A stretch of 64,000 nt of DNA. Origin: Bacillus sp. A301a_S52 (GTDB lineage: Bacteria; Bacillota; Bacilli; Bacillales; Salisediminibacteriaceae). The notes below the pieces were generated by a model that did no database searches, was not told where the DNA came from, and saw only the letters and a program-made list of their open reading frames with translations. Location: positions 2,608,001 to 2,672,000 of the forward strand of contig JABXYP010000001.1 of assembly GCA_024701455.1 (NCBI GenBank). The letters are read 5' to 3'. The first letter of the stretch is position 1; each line of letters opens with the position of its first letter. This document shows positions 16,993 through 26,002 of the stretch, piece by piece. A program made the position numbers and the translations under genes.

Positions 16993-19031
16993 TTTCCGTT
17001 CACCACCCCGACACTTTGAACTTCAATATGTGGTTCCAACTCATTATAAGATAACACGGGAACGTGTGGCATATACCGTTCAATTAAATGACGAATATAC
17101 ATTCTTACTGCGGGTGAACATAAAAGCATTGGCATTTGACCCATTTCCTGCATTTTCTCAACTTCACTCATCATTGACTGAATAATCGTTTGTGTGGAAT
17201 TAGGATCTAAATTTAAGAAAGCACCATGCTCAGTTTGTTGTATAGCGTCGGCCACCATTTTCTCCACACTGCTACTTACTGTAATGACGTAAAGTGGCTC
17301 ACCTTCTTCAGTATACTGTTTCGATATTTGTCTCGACAAAGCTTGCCTCACATATTCTGTTAACAAATCTGAGTCCTTTGACATTTGTCCGTAATCTGCA
17401 AGTGTTTCAAAAATAACCGGTAAGTTTCTAATGGATACTTTTTCTTTCAATAAATTGCTAAGCACTTTTTGGATTTCCCCAATTGATAGTGGGTTCGGTG
17501 TAACATCTTCCACAAGCGTTGGATATGTTTCACCTAAGTGATCCACCAACTGCTTTGTTTCTTGACGGCCAAGTAATTCATGAGCATGGCGTTTAACGAC
17601 TTCAGTTAAGTGAGTTGAGACGACAGAAGGCGGATCAACGACTGTATAACCGGAAAGTTCAGCTTGCTCTTTCAACTCCTCCGATATCCATAACGCCGGA
17701 AGACCAAAGGCAGGTTCAACGGTTTCAATACCGGTAATAGCTTCGTCTTCTACACCTGGGCTCATGGCCATAAAGTGATCTAGAAGCAACTCACCTTTTG
17801 CAATTTCATTTCCCTTAATTTTTATAGAATATTCGTTAGGTTGAAGTTGAATATTATCTCTTATTCGAATAACTGGGACAATCATTCCCATTTCAATCGC
17901 TAGTTGACGTCGAATCATAACGACTCTGTCTAATAAGTCTCCACCTTGATTCGTATCTGCCAAGGGAATCAAGCCATAACCAAATTCAAATTCTATCGGA
18001 TCCACTTGAAGCAAGTTAATAACACTTTCAGGAGATTTAATATCCTCTTCTTCTCCTCCTTGTTCTTCTTCTACCTCGTCTAATTCCAGCAATTCTTTTT
18101 CGTTTTTACCTAGTAAGAAACCGCCGACACCAAGTACTGCTGCGATAGTCGTCGTAACAAATGCTTCAATTGGTGTAAAAAAGCCTAAAGCGGCAATTGT
18201 ACCCGCTGCCACATAAAGCATTTTGGGATATGCGAGTAACTGACTCGTAACATCGTGTCCAAGGTTCCCGTCTGAAGATGCTCTTGTAACAACAATACCT
18301 GTAGCTGTTGCAATAAGTAGTGCTGGAATTTGGCTGACAAGTCCATCTCCTACTGTTAAAAGTGTGTACTTGTTGGCTGCTTCTGCTACAGCAAGGCCTT
18401 CTTGCATCATCCCGATCACAAGACCGAATATAATATTGATAATAACAATAACAATCCCTGCGATCGCATCCCCTTTAACGAACTTACTAGCACCATCCAT
18501 TGAGCCATAAAAGTCGGCTTCCTGTTCAATTTTTTTTCGTCGTTCCCTTGCTTCAATATCCGATATCATACCAGCGTTTAAATCGGCATCAATACTCATT
18601 TGTTTACCTGGCATCGCATCTAGTGTAAAACGTGCGCCTACTTCTGATACACGCTCCGCCCCTTTTGTAATAACCACGAACTGAATAACGACAAGAATCA
18701 CAAACACAACAAATCCGACTAAGGCATTACCACCTACTACGAATTGTCCGAATGTTTCAATGACGTTCCCTGCATCCCCTTGATTGCCAAGAATAGCTCT
18801 TGTTGTCGACACGTTGAGTCCTAACCTAAAGAGTGTTACTAATAAAAGCAGGGTCGGGAAAATTGAAAACTGCAATGGCTCCCGAGTATTCATAGAAACG
18901 AGAATAATTAAGAGCGCAAATGTAATATTAATAACGATCAAAAAGTCGATTACCCCCGTCGGTAGAGGAATAATTAACATGATGACGATAAGAATAACTG
19001 TTAATAAGATACTAAAATCTTTCATTGGCAT
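16989..19031 (-). CDS. flhA: flagellar export gate protein FlhA
   Basis: FlhA is the large export-gate subunit of the flagellar type III apparatus. 680 residues: eight transmembrane helices in roughly the first 300, including the conserved FHIPEP-type loop region (RFTLDAMPGKQMSIDADLNAG, here split as RFTLDAMPGKQ and MSIDADLNAG), then an acidic linker (EEQGGEEED) and the cytoplasmic substrate-chaperone docking domain. It overlaps flhF by four bases. Confidence 0.97.
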   Translation of the reverse strand: MPMKDFSILLTVILIVIMLIIPLPTGVIDFLIVINITFALLIILVSMNTREPLQFSIFPTLLLLVTLFRLGLNVSTTRAILGNQGDAGNVIETFGQFVVGGNALVGFVVFVILVVIQFVVITKGAERVSEVGARFTLDAMPGKQMSIDADLNAGMISDIEARERRKKIEQEADFYGSMDGASKFVKGDAIAGIVIVIINIIFGLVIGMMQEGLAVAEAANKYTLLTVGDGLVSQIPALLIATATGIVVTRASSDGNLGHDVTSQLLAYPKMLYVAAGTIAALGFFTPIEAFVTTTIAAVLGVGGFLLGKNEKELLELDEVEEEQGGEEEDIKSPESVINLLQVDPIEFEFGYGLIPLADTNQGGDLLDRVVMIRRQLAIEMGMIVPVIRIRDNIQLQPNEYSIKIKGNEIAKGELLLDHFMAMSPGVEDEAITGIETVEPAFGLPALWISEELKEQAELSGYTVVDPPSVVSTHLTEVVKRHAHELLGRQETKQLVDHLGETYPTLVEDVTPNPLSIGEIQKVLSNLLKEKVSIRNLPVIFETLADYGQMSKDSDLLTEYVRQALSRQISKQYTEEGEPLYVITVSSSVEKMVADAIQQTEHGAFLNLDPNSTQTIIQSMMSEVEKMQEMGQMPMLLCSPAVRMYIRHLIERYMPHVPVLSYNELEPHIEVQSVGVVNGK

Positions 19032-19072
19032 TTGCGCTTCTCTCCTTTATTAATAAAACGGCTAACTCTTCG

Positions 19073-20152
19073 TTAGGCTTGCTGCTGAAGGCGGTATACA
19101 TAAGCGAGAACTTCCGCCACACCTTTAAACAAGTCCTCTGGAACTTGATCCCCAATTTCGGCTTGGGCGTATAAAGCTCTTGCTAGCGGCCTGTTTTCTA
19201 CTGTCATGACATTGTTGTTTTTCGCAATATTAATGACTTTCAACGCGATATAGTCGACCCCTTTAGCTACTATAATCGGGGCGTTCATTGTTGTATCATC
19301 ATATTTTAAAGCGACAGCGTAATGGGTTGGGTTTGTGATAACCACATCTGCTTTAGGCACTTCTGCCATCATGCGACTCATCGCCATTTGCCGCTGCTTT
19401 TCTTTAATTTTTGATTTTATGAGCGGGTCACCCTCAGACTTCTTATGCTCATCTTTAATATCTTGTTTAGACATTTTAATGTTTTTCTCATGATCATATT
19501 TTTGATACATGTAATCAAGAACCGCAATAAATAATAACAATCCTCCGACCGCCAGTCCCATAATTACAATGAGATTCCCTATCAAAATCGTGCCAGCTCC
19601 GACGGAGTATAGTCCTAGCTTTAGAAGATCATCAAGGAAAAACCAAAGTATCGACCCTGTAACTAGTCCCACAAGAGATATTTTCAACATCGATTTAAGA
19701 AACTCTACAAGAGCTCTTACTGAAAAGATTCGTTTAAACCCTTTAATAGGATCAATCTTACTCAATTTCATCTTAATTGCTTCTGGTGCAAATAAGACCC
19801 CCACTTGCAAATAGTTACTGAAAATTCCAGCTACTGCTGCTATTAACATAACAGGAATTGTAGCAATCGCTGCTTGATAAAGATAATCCATGAACATTTT
19901 ATGAAGGTTTTCTTCAGTCAAACTAATAAGCAAGTAATCAGTAAACGTAAACCTTAGAATTGATGTAAGCTGATCAACTACAAAGCTTCCAATAAGCCAA
20001 AAGAATAAAAATACAAACAATAATATAAATGCTGTGTTAACATCGGTACTTTTAGCTACCTGCCCCTTCTCTCGCGACTCTTTTTTCTTTTTCGGGGTTG
20101 CTTTTTCAGTTTTTTCTTGTGCAAAATATTGCAGGTCTAGGGAAAGATACAT
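19073..20152 (-). CDS. flhB: flagellar export switch protein FlhB
   Basis: FlhB controls the switch from hook to filament export. 359 residues: N-terminal FAQEKTEKATPKKKKESREKG, four membrane segments (about 38-62, 92-115, 150-175, 185-212), and a cytoplasmic domain with the self-cleaving NPTH at residues 274-277. The full-length gene differs from the short ylqH at 48232-48537, which corresponds only to the part after this cleavage site. Confidence 0.97.
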   Translation of the reverse strand: MYLSLDLQYFAQEKTEKATPKKKKESREKGQVAKSTDVNTAFILLFVFLFFWLIGSFVVDQLTSILRFTFTDYLLISLTEENLHKMFMDYLYQAAIATIPVMLIAAVAGIFSNYLQVGVLFAPEAIKMKLSKIDPIKGFKRIFSVRALVEFLKSMLKISLVGLVTGSILWFFLDDLLKLGLYSVGAGTILIGNLIVIMGLAVGGLLLFIAVLDYMYQKYDHEKNIKMSKQDIKDEHKKSEGDPLIKSKIKEKQRQMAMSRMMAEVPKADVVITNPTHYAVALKYDDTTMNAPIIVAKGVDYIALKVINIAKNNNVMTVENRPLARALYAQAEIGDQVPEDLFKGVAEVLAYVYRLQQQA

Positions 20153-20155
20153 CCC

Positions 20156-20932
20156 TTACACTCCTCCATAAATCTCCATTAGCGTTCTCATTGTCAGTGT
20201 CATCGTCTCAACTAAATTTTGTACAAGTAAGAAAAACGGTGCCATTGTTAAAATCATCATGACTAAACCGAGAAAAATCTTCAAAGGTAATCCGACAACG
20301 AATACGTTTACTTGTGGTACAGCCCGAGCAACCATACCTAATGCCACGTCAACAAGAAAAATAGACCCGACGATTGGCATAGACATTTGAAAGGCAATAA
20401 GGAACATTGTACTAAATGCTGTGACAACATGGTCTAGCACCGCTTCATCGCCCAATGGAAGGAACACTTGGTCGATCGGTATATATTGATAGCTGTAAAA
20501 TGCGCCATCTATTAAAAGGTGGTGTGCATTTGTAGCTAATAAGAACAATAATGAAAACGTATATAAATAACTACCAATTAAGGGTGATTGCGTACCTGTT
20601 TGTGGATCTATCACGTTAGCGATCATAAAGCCCAGCTTTAAATCAATTAATCCACCGGCTACTTGGATGGCATATAAGAGAATCATTGCAATGAGACCAA
20701 CTGTTAATCCAACGAGGGCCTCTTTAATAATTAAAAGGATAAATTCGTAATTCATCTCTAAGACAGGCCAGTCTTCAGTAAAATAAATGATCCACGTCAT
20801 AAATAAGGCAATCCCTACTTTTAATCGGCCAGGAATATTCTGATATGAAAAAAACGGAAGTGTTATAAAAAATGCTGACATACGTACTAAAATTAATAAA
20901 AATGCAGGAAACCACTCGATAAAATCTAACAT
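20156..20932 (-). CDS. fliR: flagellar export protein FliR
   Basis: FliR forms the core of the export gate with FliP and FliQ. 258 residues, very hydrophobic, with six or so membrane helices. Typical features are the early R-x-S-A-F (RMSAFFITLPFF), the LKVGIALFMTW segment, GLIDLKLGFMIANVIDPQTG (20 residues) and the C-terminal MARAVPQVNVFVVGLPLKI. Three bases separate it from flhB. Confidence 0.96.
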   Translation of the reverse strand: MLDFIEWFPAFLLILVRMSAFFITLPFFSYQNIPGRLKVGIALFMTWIIYFTEDWPVLEMNYEFILLIIKEALVGLTVGLIAMILLYAIQVAGGLIDLKLGFMIANVIDPQTGTQSPLIGSYLYTFSLLFLLATNAHHLLIDGAFYSYQYIPIDQVFLPLGDEAVLDHVVTAFSTMFLIAFQMSMPIVGSIFLVDVALGMVARAVPQVNVFVVGLPLKIFLGLVMMILTMAPFFLLVQNLVETMTLTMRTLMEIYGGV

Positions 20933-20936
20933 ACAA

Positions 20937-21206
20937 TCATCCTATAAATTGATGTAAGTTACTAAAAATTTCTTCAGCCAGTGATAATGCTTGAGAAAGC
21001 ATCCAAGGGCCAAAAATGACTAATGCAACAAGGACGCCTGCAATTTTAGGAATAAAAGCTAATGTTTGCTCCTGAATCTGTGTCGTTGCCTGAAAAATAC
21101 TTACTGCCAATCCGATACCTAAGGCTGTAATTAACAAAGGCCCAGATATGAGTAAAATCGTAAATACGCCTTGTTCCGCCCATGATATAACCATTTCTGG
21201 ACTCAT
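20937..21206 (-). CDS. fliQ: flagellar export protein FliQ
   Basis: An 89-residue protein with two transmembrane helices, one of the small export-gate components. The segments ALGIGLAVSIFQATTQIQEQ and LAFIPKIAGVLVALVIFGPW are characteristic of the family. It is packed between fliP and fliR. Confidence 0.96.
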   Translation of the reverse strand: MSPEMVISWAEQGVFTILLISGPLLITALGIGLAVSIFQATTQIQEQTLAFIPKIAGVLVALVIFGPWMLSQALSLAEEIFSNLHQFIG

Positions 21207-21218
21207 AGTGCGCCTCCT

Positions 21219-21896
21219 CTAAAAGCTGAATAATAGTGAACGAACAATAAGATGCCAACCATCTACCATAACGAATAACAAGACTTTAAATGGTAGAGCA
21301 ATCATAACCGGCGGCAACATCATCATCCCCATGGACATAAGCACACTGGCTACGACCATATCAATGACTAAAAATGGAACGAAAATCATAAAACCTATTT
21401 GAAAAGCTGTTTTCAGCTCACTAATCGCAAAGGCTGGAACTAAGGAAGTCAGTGGAATATCGTCTAACGTCTCTGGTCTCTCTTCTCCAGCATATCCCAT
21501 AAATAGTGCTAAATCTTTTTCTCTAGTATGTTCAGCCATAAACTGTTTCATTGGTATAGCAGCTTCTTCAAACGCTTCTTCTTGTGTTAATTCCCCATTA
21601 AACATCGGCTGAAGGGCATTTTCATTTACTTCTGAAAATATCGGCGCCATGATAAAAAACGTTAGGAATAACGCTAAGCCTACGATGACTTGGTTAGGCG
21701 GCATTTGCTGTGTCGCCAAACCAGATCTTACGAATGACAGCACAATTACAATCCGTGTAAAGCTTGTCATTAAGATAAGGATTGCCGGGGCTAGAGACAG
21801 CACAGTTAATAGTAGTAATAACTGAATCGTCGCTGACAAATTGCCTGGATCATCACTAAATATATCTAATGCTGGTATTTGCATTAATGCTATCAT
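21219..21896 (-). CDS. fliP: flagellar export protein FliP
   Basis: The main subunit of the export gate pore. 225 residues: a hydrophobic N-terminus, LILMTSFTRIVIVLSFVRSG (the FliP family signature, 20 residues), LATQQMPPNQVIVGLALFLT, a periplasmic loop, then VLMSMGMMMLPPVMIALPFK near the end. The ATG overlaps the fliO stop as ATGA. Confidence 0.97.
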   Translation of the reverse strand: MIALMQIPALDIFSDDPGNLSATIQLLLLLTVLSLAPAILILMTSFTRIVIVLSFVRSGLATQQMPPNQVIVGLALFLTFFIMAPIFSEVNENALQPMFNGELTQEEAFEEAAIPMKQFMAEHTREKDLALFMGYAGEERPETLDDIPLTSLVPAFAISELKTAFQIGFMIFVPFLVIDMVVASVLMSMGMMMLPPVMIALPFKVLLFVMVDGWHLIVRSLLFSF

Positions 21897-22591
21897 CGGT
21901 CTTTCTCCTCTATAGCAGAATAAAACTTTGTTTGTGATTTCTTGACATCTCTCATCTCTTTATCAAGTAAATTATGAAAAGCTGCTTCACTCGTATTTTG
22001 GGAGCGGGCTTCTTTTTTGTTCTTTAACCACCCCTGTATTTTTGAAACAGGTTCGTCGAATAAATCTTGAGACGTTTGGTGCTTTTGAAGCAAGTTGTCT
22101 ACTTCCGTAGGATCATCAATTTCCTTTAGTAAAGTGACAGTATCCCCTACCCCCACAATCAGAAGTCGATCCCCTGCTTTAACTAGTTGGACAGACTTAT
22201 TAGATCCAACACCAGTGCCACCAATCGTTTGTAACGTAGCATGATTGTTATAGCTTTTTGCTCGCTTATTAATGAATTTTAATAGAGCATAAATGCAAAA
22301 GAGAACAGCGCCTAAAGCTAATACCATTTGCAGTAAAGTTGTTAACAAATTAGGGCTAGCGGCTCCTAAGACGTCGTTTTCATTCTCTTCTTCGTTCGTC
22401 TCCTCTGTTAAGGGTACTTCCTCAGTCTCGCCTTCATCATCCAAATTATTGTTTTCTTCTAAAGTACTATTTAACAATTCATTGACGTTTCGGTCACCTT
22501 CTCCGAAATCATTCTCTCCCTCCCCGTACGTAACAGAGGGGAATAAAAGCATAACAATCAACATAACTAATAACTTTCTCAATCTCGTCAC
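21893..22591 (-). CDS. fliO: flagellar biosynthesis protein FliO (FliZ of B. subtilis)
   Basis: FliO helps assemble the FliP ring. 232 residues: signal-peptide-like start (RKLLVMLIVMLLFPSVTYG), an acidic extracytoplasmic stretch rich in Glu/Asn (about 24-75), a single membrane helix (about 82-104) and a cytoplasmic domain with KSVQLVKAGDRLLIVGVGD. This long-N-terminus form is the Bacillus FliZ/FliO type. The GTG used overlaps AGGGAG; a TTG at 22582 with better spacing is an equally likely start. Confidence 0.9.
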   Translation of the reverse strand: MTRLRKLLVMLIVMLLFPSVTYGEGENDFGEGDRNVNELLNSTLEENNNLDDEGETEEVPLTEETNEEENENDVLGAASPNLLTTLLQMVLALGAVLFCIYALLKFINKRAKSYNNHATLQTIGGTGVGSNKSVQLVKAGDRLLIVGVGDTVTLLKEIDDPTEVDNLLQKHQTSQDLFDEPVSKIQGWLKNKKEARSQNTSEAAFHNLLDKEMRDVKKSQTKFYSAIEEKDR

Positions 22592-22604
22592 TCCCTGGTT
22601 GCTT

Positions 22605-22967
22605 TTAGCCGAGAGTTTTATTAATTGCTTCTAATACCCTCTCTGCCTGAAACGGTTTAACGATAAAGTCTTTTGCACCAGCTTGAATGGCATCTATAAC
22701 CATTGCTTGTTGTCCCATTGCAGAACACATAATGACCTTTGCATTTGGGTCATGCTTGCGAATTTCTTTCAAAGATGTAATACCATCCATCTCTGGCATT
22801 GTAATGTCCATCGTTACGAGGTCAGGTGAATGTTCTTTATACAGATCCAAAGCTTGCTGGCCATCTCCTGCCTCACCAATTACTTCAAAATCATTTTTTT
22901 GTAAAATATCTTTAATCATCATGCGCATAAATGCTGCATCATCCACAATTAATACTCGTGTCGCCAT
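22605..22967 (-). CDS. cheY: chemotaxis response regulator CheY
   Basis: Single-domain receiver of 120 residues. The acidic pair is in LIVDDAAF, the phospho-acceptor is Asp54 in LVTMDITMPEMDG, the Thr/Ser position lies in IMCSAMG, and the lysine in DFIVKPF. It is phosphorylated by CheA and binds the FliM/FliY switch. It is placed between fliY and fliO, as in B. subtilis. Confidence 0.98.
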   Translation of the reverse strand: MATRVLIVDDAAFMRMMIKDILQKNDFEVIGEAGDGQQALDLYKEHSPDLVTMDITMPEMDGITSLKEIRKHDPNAKVIMCSAMGQQAMVIDAIQAGAKDFIVKPFQAERVLEAINKTLG

Positions 22968-22986
22968 CGTTAGGCCTCCCTTAAAA

Positions 22987-24216
22987 TTAATTTCTTAAAT
23001 TATTTAAACGATCTTTCTGGCTAATAATATCTGTGACACGTACACCGAAGTTTTCATCGATAACAACTACTTCACCTTTTGCAATTAACTGCTGATTAAC
23101 GAGAATATCCACAGGTTCTCCTGCTAATTTATCAAGTTCTACAATTGATCCTTGTGATAGCTCTAAAATTTCTTTAATAGATCTTTTCGTTCTACCTAAT
23201 TCAACTGTTACTTCTAACGGAATATCCATTAGCATGTCCAAATTACGTGCTTCTTGCTCATTAAGAGATGGTGCTTCAAAATTTGAAAAAGCAGCCGGCT
23301 GGACATTCGCCGCTCGTTCAGGTTGTCTAGGTCCGGACGATACATGCTGAGGACCAGTTCTAGGTGTATGAGTTGGCATCGGTGCTTGATGTTGCGTCGG
23401 TGCTTCTTGTGAAATCGGCGCTTCTTGTTGAATAGCCGTTTCTTGAGCAGGTGCTGCTTGTTCTACCGGCTCTTCAGGAGCACTTCCAGAGTCATCAGGG
23501 TTCATTAACTGTTCCACCATTCCTTTTGCAAACGATACACTGATCAGCTGCATGATTTTCGAATCGATCAAGTCACCTACTTTAAGGTTAAACGCAATCT
23601 CAACTAGCATATCATCTTCAGGCAGTTTAACGTCATTTGGATTTTCAGGAAGATCTAGTAAATCGATTGCAGGAGGTGAAATATCCACCTTTTTGTTAAA
23701 AATCGTTGACATCGATGTTGAAGCAGAGCCCATCATCTGATTCATCGCTTCTTGAACAGCACTTATTTCCATCTCTCCTAAATCCTCGGAGGCAGTTGTG
23801 CCATCATTACCCATCATAAGATCGGCAATAATAGCGGCATCAGACGTTTTAATAACGAGTAAATTAATACCTTCAAAGCCGTCAGTATATTCAACTGATA
23901 TAGCCACGTGCGGTTTTGGAAATGCTTTATCTAAGTCAGCTCTTTTAATAACGGATACTTCTGGTGTTGTAATATCGACCTTTTGATTTAAAAGAGTTGA
24001 AAGAGCAGTTGCTGAACTTCCAAACGAAATATTTCCGATTTCCCCGAGAGCATCTTGTTCAATTCCAGATAGGTAGTTCTCTATCGCAGTGCTATCTGTA
24101 TTATCTGTTGTTTCCGCGATCGGTTTCTCAGGAGTATTCTCTTTTTCTTCATCTTCATTATCAATGCCGTTTAGCAGAGCATTGATTTCCTCTTGGGATA
24201 ACATATCATCATTCAT
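22987..24216 (-). CDS. fliY: flagellar switch protein and CheY-P phosphatase FliY
   Basis: FliY joins the C-ring and dephosphorylates CheY-P. 409 residues: N-terminal CheY-binding peptide (MLSQEEINALLNG), a CheC-like phosphatase domain with two ExxN helices (EIGNISFGSSATALS and EMEISAVQEAMNQMMG), then an unusually long Gln/Ala/Pro linker (about 255-315) with repeated QEAP units, and a FliN domain at the C-terminus (DIPLEVTVELGRTKRSIKEI). The ATG at 24216 has AGGAGG nine bases upstream, inside the end of fliM. Confidence 0.96.
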   Translation of the reverse strand: MNDDMLSQEEINALLNGIDNEDEEKENTPEKPIAETTDNTDSTAIENYLSGIEQDALGEIGNISFGSSATALSTLLNQKVDITTPEVSVIKRADLDKAFPKPHVAISVEYTDGFEGINLLVIKTSDAAIIADLMMGNDGTTASEDLGEMEISAVQEAMNQMMGSASTSMSTIFNKKVDISPPAIDLLDLPENPNDVKLPEDDMLVEIAFNLKVGDLIDSKIMQLISVSFAKGMVEQLMNPDDSGSAPEEPVEQAAPAQETAIQQEAPISQEAPTQHQAPMPTHTPRTGPQHVSSGPRQPERAANVQPAAFSNFEAPSLNEQEARNLDMLMDIPLEVTVELGRTKRSIKEILELSQGSIVELDKLAGEPVDILVNQQLIAKGEVVVIDENFGVRVTDIISQKDRLNNLRN

Positions 24217-25204
24217 CAAGAGTCTCCTCCTCTTCTATAATATCTGTTATTTGTACAGCTACATGATTTTTCATTTTACCTGGCTGCACTAAATACTTTG
24301 GCTCTTCCCCTACTCGGAGTAAAAGCGATTCTTCAATAAGTTGATCCAATTCGATAATGTCACCATCACCTAAATGTAAAAACTCATCTACAGTAATGAC
24401 CGACTTACCAAGTTCGACTGACAAGTTAAGCGGTGCCTGTTTCACATTTTTCTTTAATGATTGCAATTCACCAGGCTCTCTATCTTTCTTTTTAGTTTGC
24501 ATCCACAAATGGACAGATAACCTTGGTAATATCGATTCGATGACCACATGCGGTAAACAAATATTTATCATGCCTGACGATTCACCAATCGTTGTCGAAA
24601 GTGAAATGACGACAACAGTTTCATTTGGTGACACGAGTTGTAAGAACTGCGGATTAACTTCCATATCATCCATAACAGGGTCAAGTTCTTCAATCGATAG
24701 CCAAGCTTCCCGGAACGTTTCAAGTGTTCGTTGAAATAACTGCGTCATAATTTTCGTTTCGATTTCCGTTAAATTCTCTACTTTGTTATAAGCTTCCCCC
24801 TGACCTCCTAAAATGCGGTCAAGCATAGCATATGCAATATTCGGGTTAACTTCCATGACAAACCTTCCATCTAAAGGAAAGGGCTCAAAGACATTTAAAA
24901 TAGTCATCTTTGGCACAGATCGAATAAATTCCTCGTATGGAAGCTGATCGACAGAAGCGACGCTTATTTGAACGAAAGTTCTTAACTGCGCAGATAATTG
25001 CGTCGTCAACAACCTTGCAAAATTTTCATGAATTCGTGTTAAACTTCGGATCTGATCTTTTGAAAAGCGAAGAGCACGTTTAAAGTCATACGATTTTACT
25101 TTTCTCTCCGTGTCTTCCTTTTTCAGTTCATCAGCATCCATTTCACCTGTGGAAAGAGCCGATAACAGCGCATCTATTTCCCCTTGTGAAAGAACATCAG
25201 CCAT
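24209..25204 (-). CDS. fliM: flagellar motor switch protein FliM
   Basis: C-ring protein that binds CheY-P and FliG. 331 residues: N-terminal CheY-P peptide (LSQGEIDALLSAL), the CheC-like middle domain (DFKRALRFSKDQIRSLTRIH, MLDRILGGQG) and the FliN-like C-terminal domain (LSVELGKSVITVDEFLHLGDGD, written in two parts LSVELGKSVIT and VDEFLHLGDGD). It overlaps fliY by eight bases. Confidence 0.97.
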   Translation of the reverse strand: MADVLSQGEIDALLSALSTGEMDADELKKEDTERKVKSYDFKRALRFSKDQIRSLTRIHENFARLLTTQLSAQLRTFVQISVASVDQLPYEEFIRSVPKMTILNVFEPFPLDGRFVMEVNPNIAYAMLDRILGGQGEAYNKVENLTEIETKIMTQLFQRTLETFREAWLSIEELDPVMDDMEVNPQFLQLVSPNETVVVISLSTTIGESSGMINICLPHVVIESILPRLSVHLWMQTKKKDREPGELQSLKKNVKQAPLNLSVELGKSVITVDEFLHLGDGDIIELDQLIEESLLLRVGEEPKYLVQPGKMKNHVAVQITDIIEEEETLDE

Positions 25205-25239
25205 CTTGCCTCACCTCACTTCACCTGCAACTCTATCAT

Positions 25240-25674
25240 TTATTGAATCACTCGTTGATTCATATACACTTGAACCACTTCTCCATCTTGCATAATGTCA
25301 TTGATGCGGTTCTTAATTCTATCTTCTAGACCTTGTATCCCTGCTGATCCTTGAAAATCAGTTGCTGTCATGTCAGACAGTTCTTGAATAATGATATTTT
25401 CTACTTGAAAACTACGTTTTTCGAATTCTTTTTTCGCATCATTGTTCTCCAGCTGGATCACATATTGTGACCGGATAATATTATTTGACGATAAGTTTGT
25501 TGTAATTTCCTCTGTTTCAACGGATCTTTCCAACACTTGATCAATCGTCGGCTCTCCTTCTTCTGCATCAGTCTCTTGAAAGAACTGTGTATATAATACG
25601 AGTGTTAAAACTCCTATTAATGTGAGAGCAGCCAGAACAATGAGCATAATATTAACGAGTCGGTTAGCAAACAT
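25240..25674 (-). CDS. fliL: flagellar basal body-associated protein FliL
   Basis: FliL sits by the stator and supports motor function. About 144 residues: an N-terminal membrane anchor (RLVNIMLIVLAALTLIGVL region) and a periplasmic domain with NNIIRSQYVIQLENNDAKKE and the C-terminal IKNRINDIMQDGEVVQVYMN. The frame opens nine codons earlier (TTG 25701) overlapping swrD. The ATG at 25674, with GGAAGGGG upstream, removes that overlap and is preferred. Confidence 0.9.
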   Translation of the reverse strand: MFANRLVNIMLIVLAALTLIGVLTLVLYTQFFQETDAEEGEPTIDQVLERSVETEEITTNLSSNNIIRSQYVIQLENNDAKKEFEKRSFQVENIIIQELSDMTATDFQGSAGIQGLEDRIKNRINDIMQDGEVVQVYMNQRVIQ

Positions 25675-25678
25675 AGCG

Positions 25679-25903
25679 TTAATCTTCCCCTTCCTGATCA
25701 AACTGTTTTGAGACGAGAGGAGCTAAACCAATTCGCTTGTAAAAATGTTCAATCCGATCGGTCAGTTCTTGTTCGGTTTCCTTAACAACAATTTTTTTAC
25801 CGTTAGAAAGGGTTATTGTTGTATCAGGAAATGCTTGAATTTGCTCAATATAAACTGCATTCAATGTAAAAGTTTGGCCATTCAGCCTAGTTAAAATCAC
25901 CAT
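25679..25903 (-). CDS. swrD: SwrD / FlbD family flagellar protein
   Basis: A short protein starting [20 protein letters not shown] with [14 protein letters not shown] and a helical end. This is the FlbD/SwrD family (B. subtilis SwrD, formerly YlzI), which raises motor torque for swarming. The family-consistent ATG at 25903 lacks a ribosome site, while an in-frame GTG at 25942 has GAGGAGG only two to three bases before it. The true start is therefore uncertain (74 or 87 residues). Confidence 0.88.
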   Translation of the reverse strand: MVILTRLNGQTFTLNAVYIEQIQAFPDTTITLSNGKKIVVKETEQELTDRIEHFYKRIGLAPLVSKQFDQEGED

Positions 25904-25968
25904 ATTTTTTATTAGAGCTGCACTTTTATAAGCGAGGCTCACTTCCTCCTCTTTATTTAAATTAGGCT

Positions 25969-25993
25969 GGCTTAGCGTCTCTCACGCTAAGCC
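25969..25993 (-). other. perfect hairpin between flgE and swrD
   Basis: GGCTTAGCGT and ACGCTAAGCC form a 10-bp perfect stem with a five-base loop, starting 10 bases past the flgE stop codon. No U-tract follows, so it is more likely an RNA-stabilising or partial-stop element than a full terminator. Confidence 0.75.
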
Positions 25994-26002
25994 AAGCTAG
26001 TC

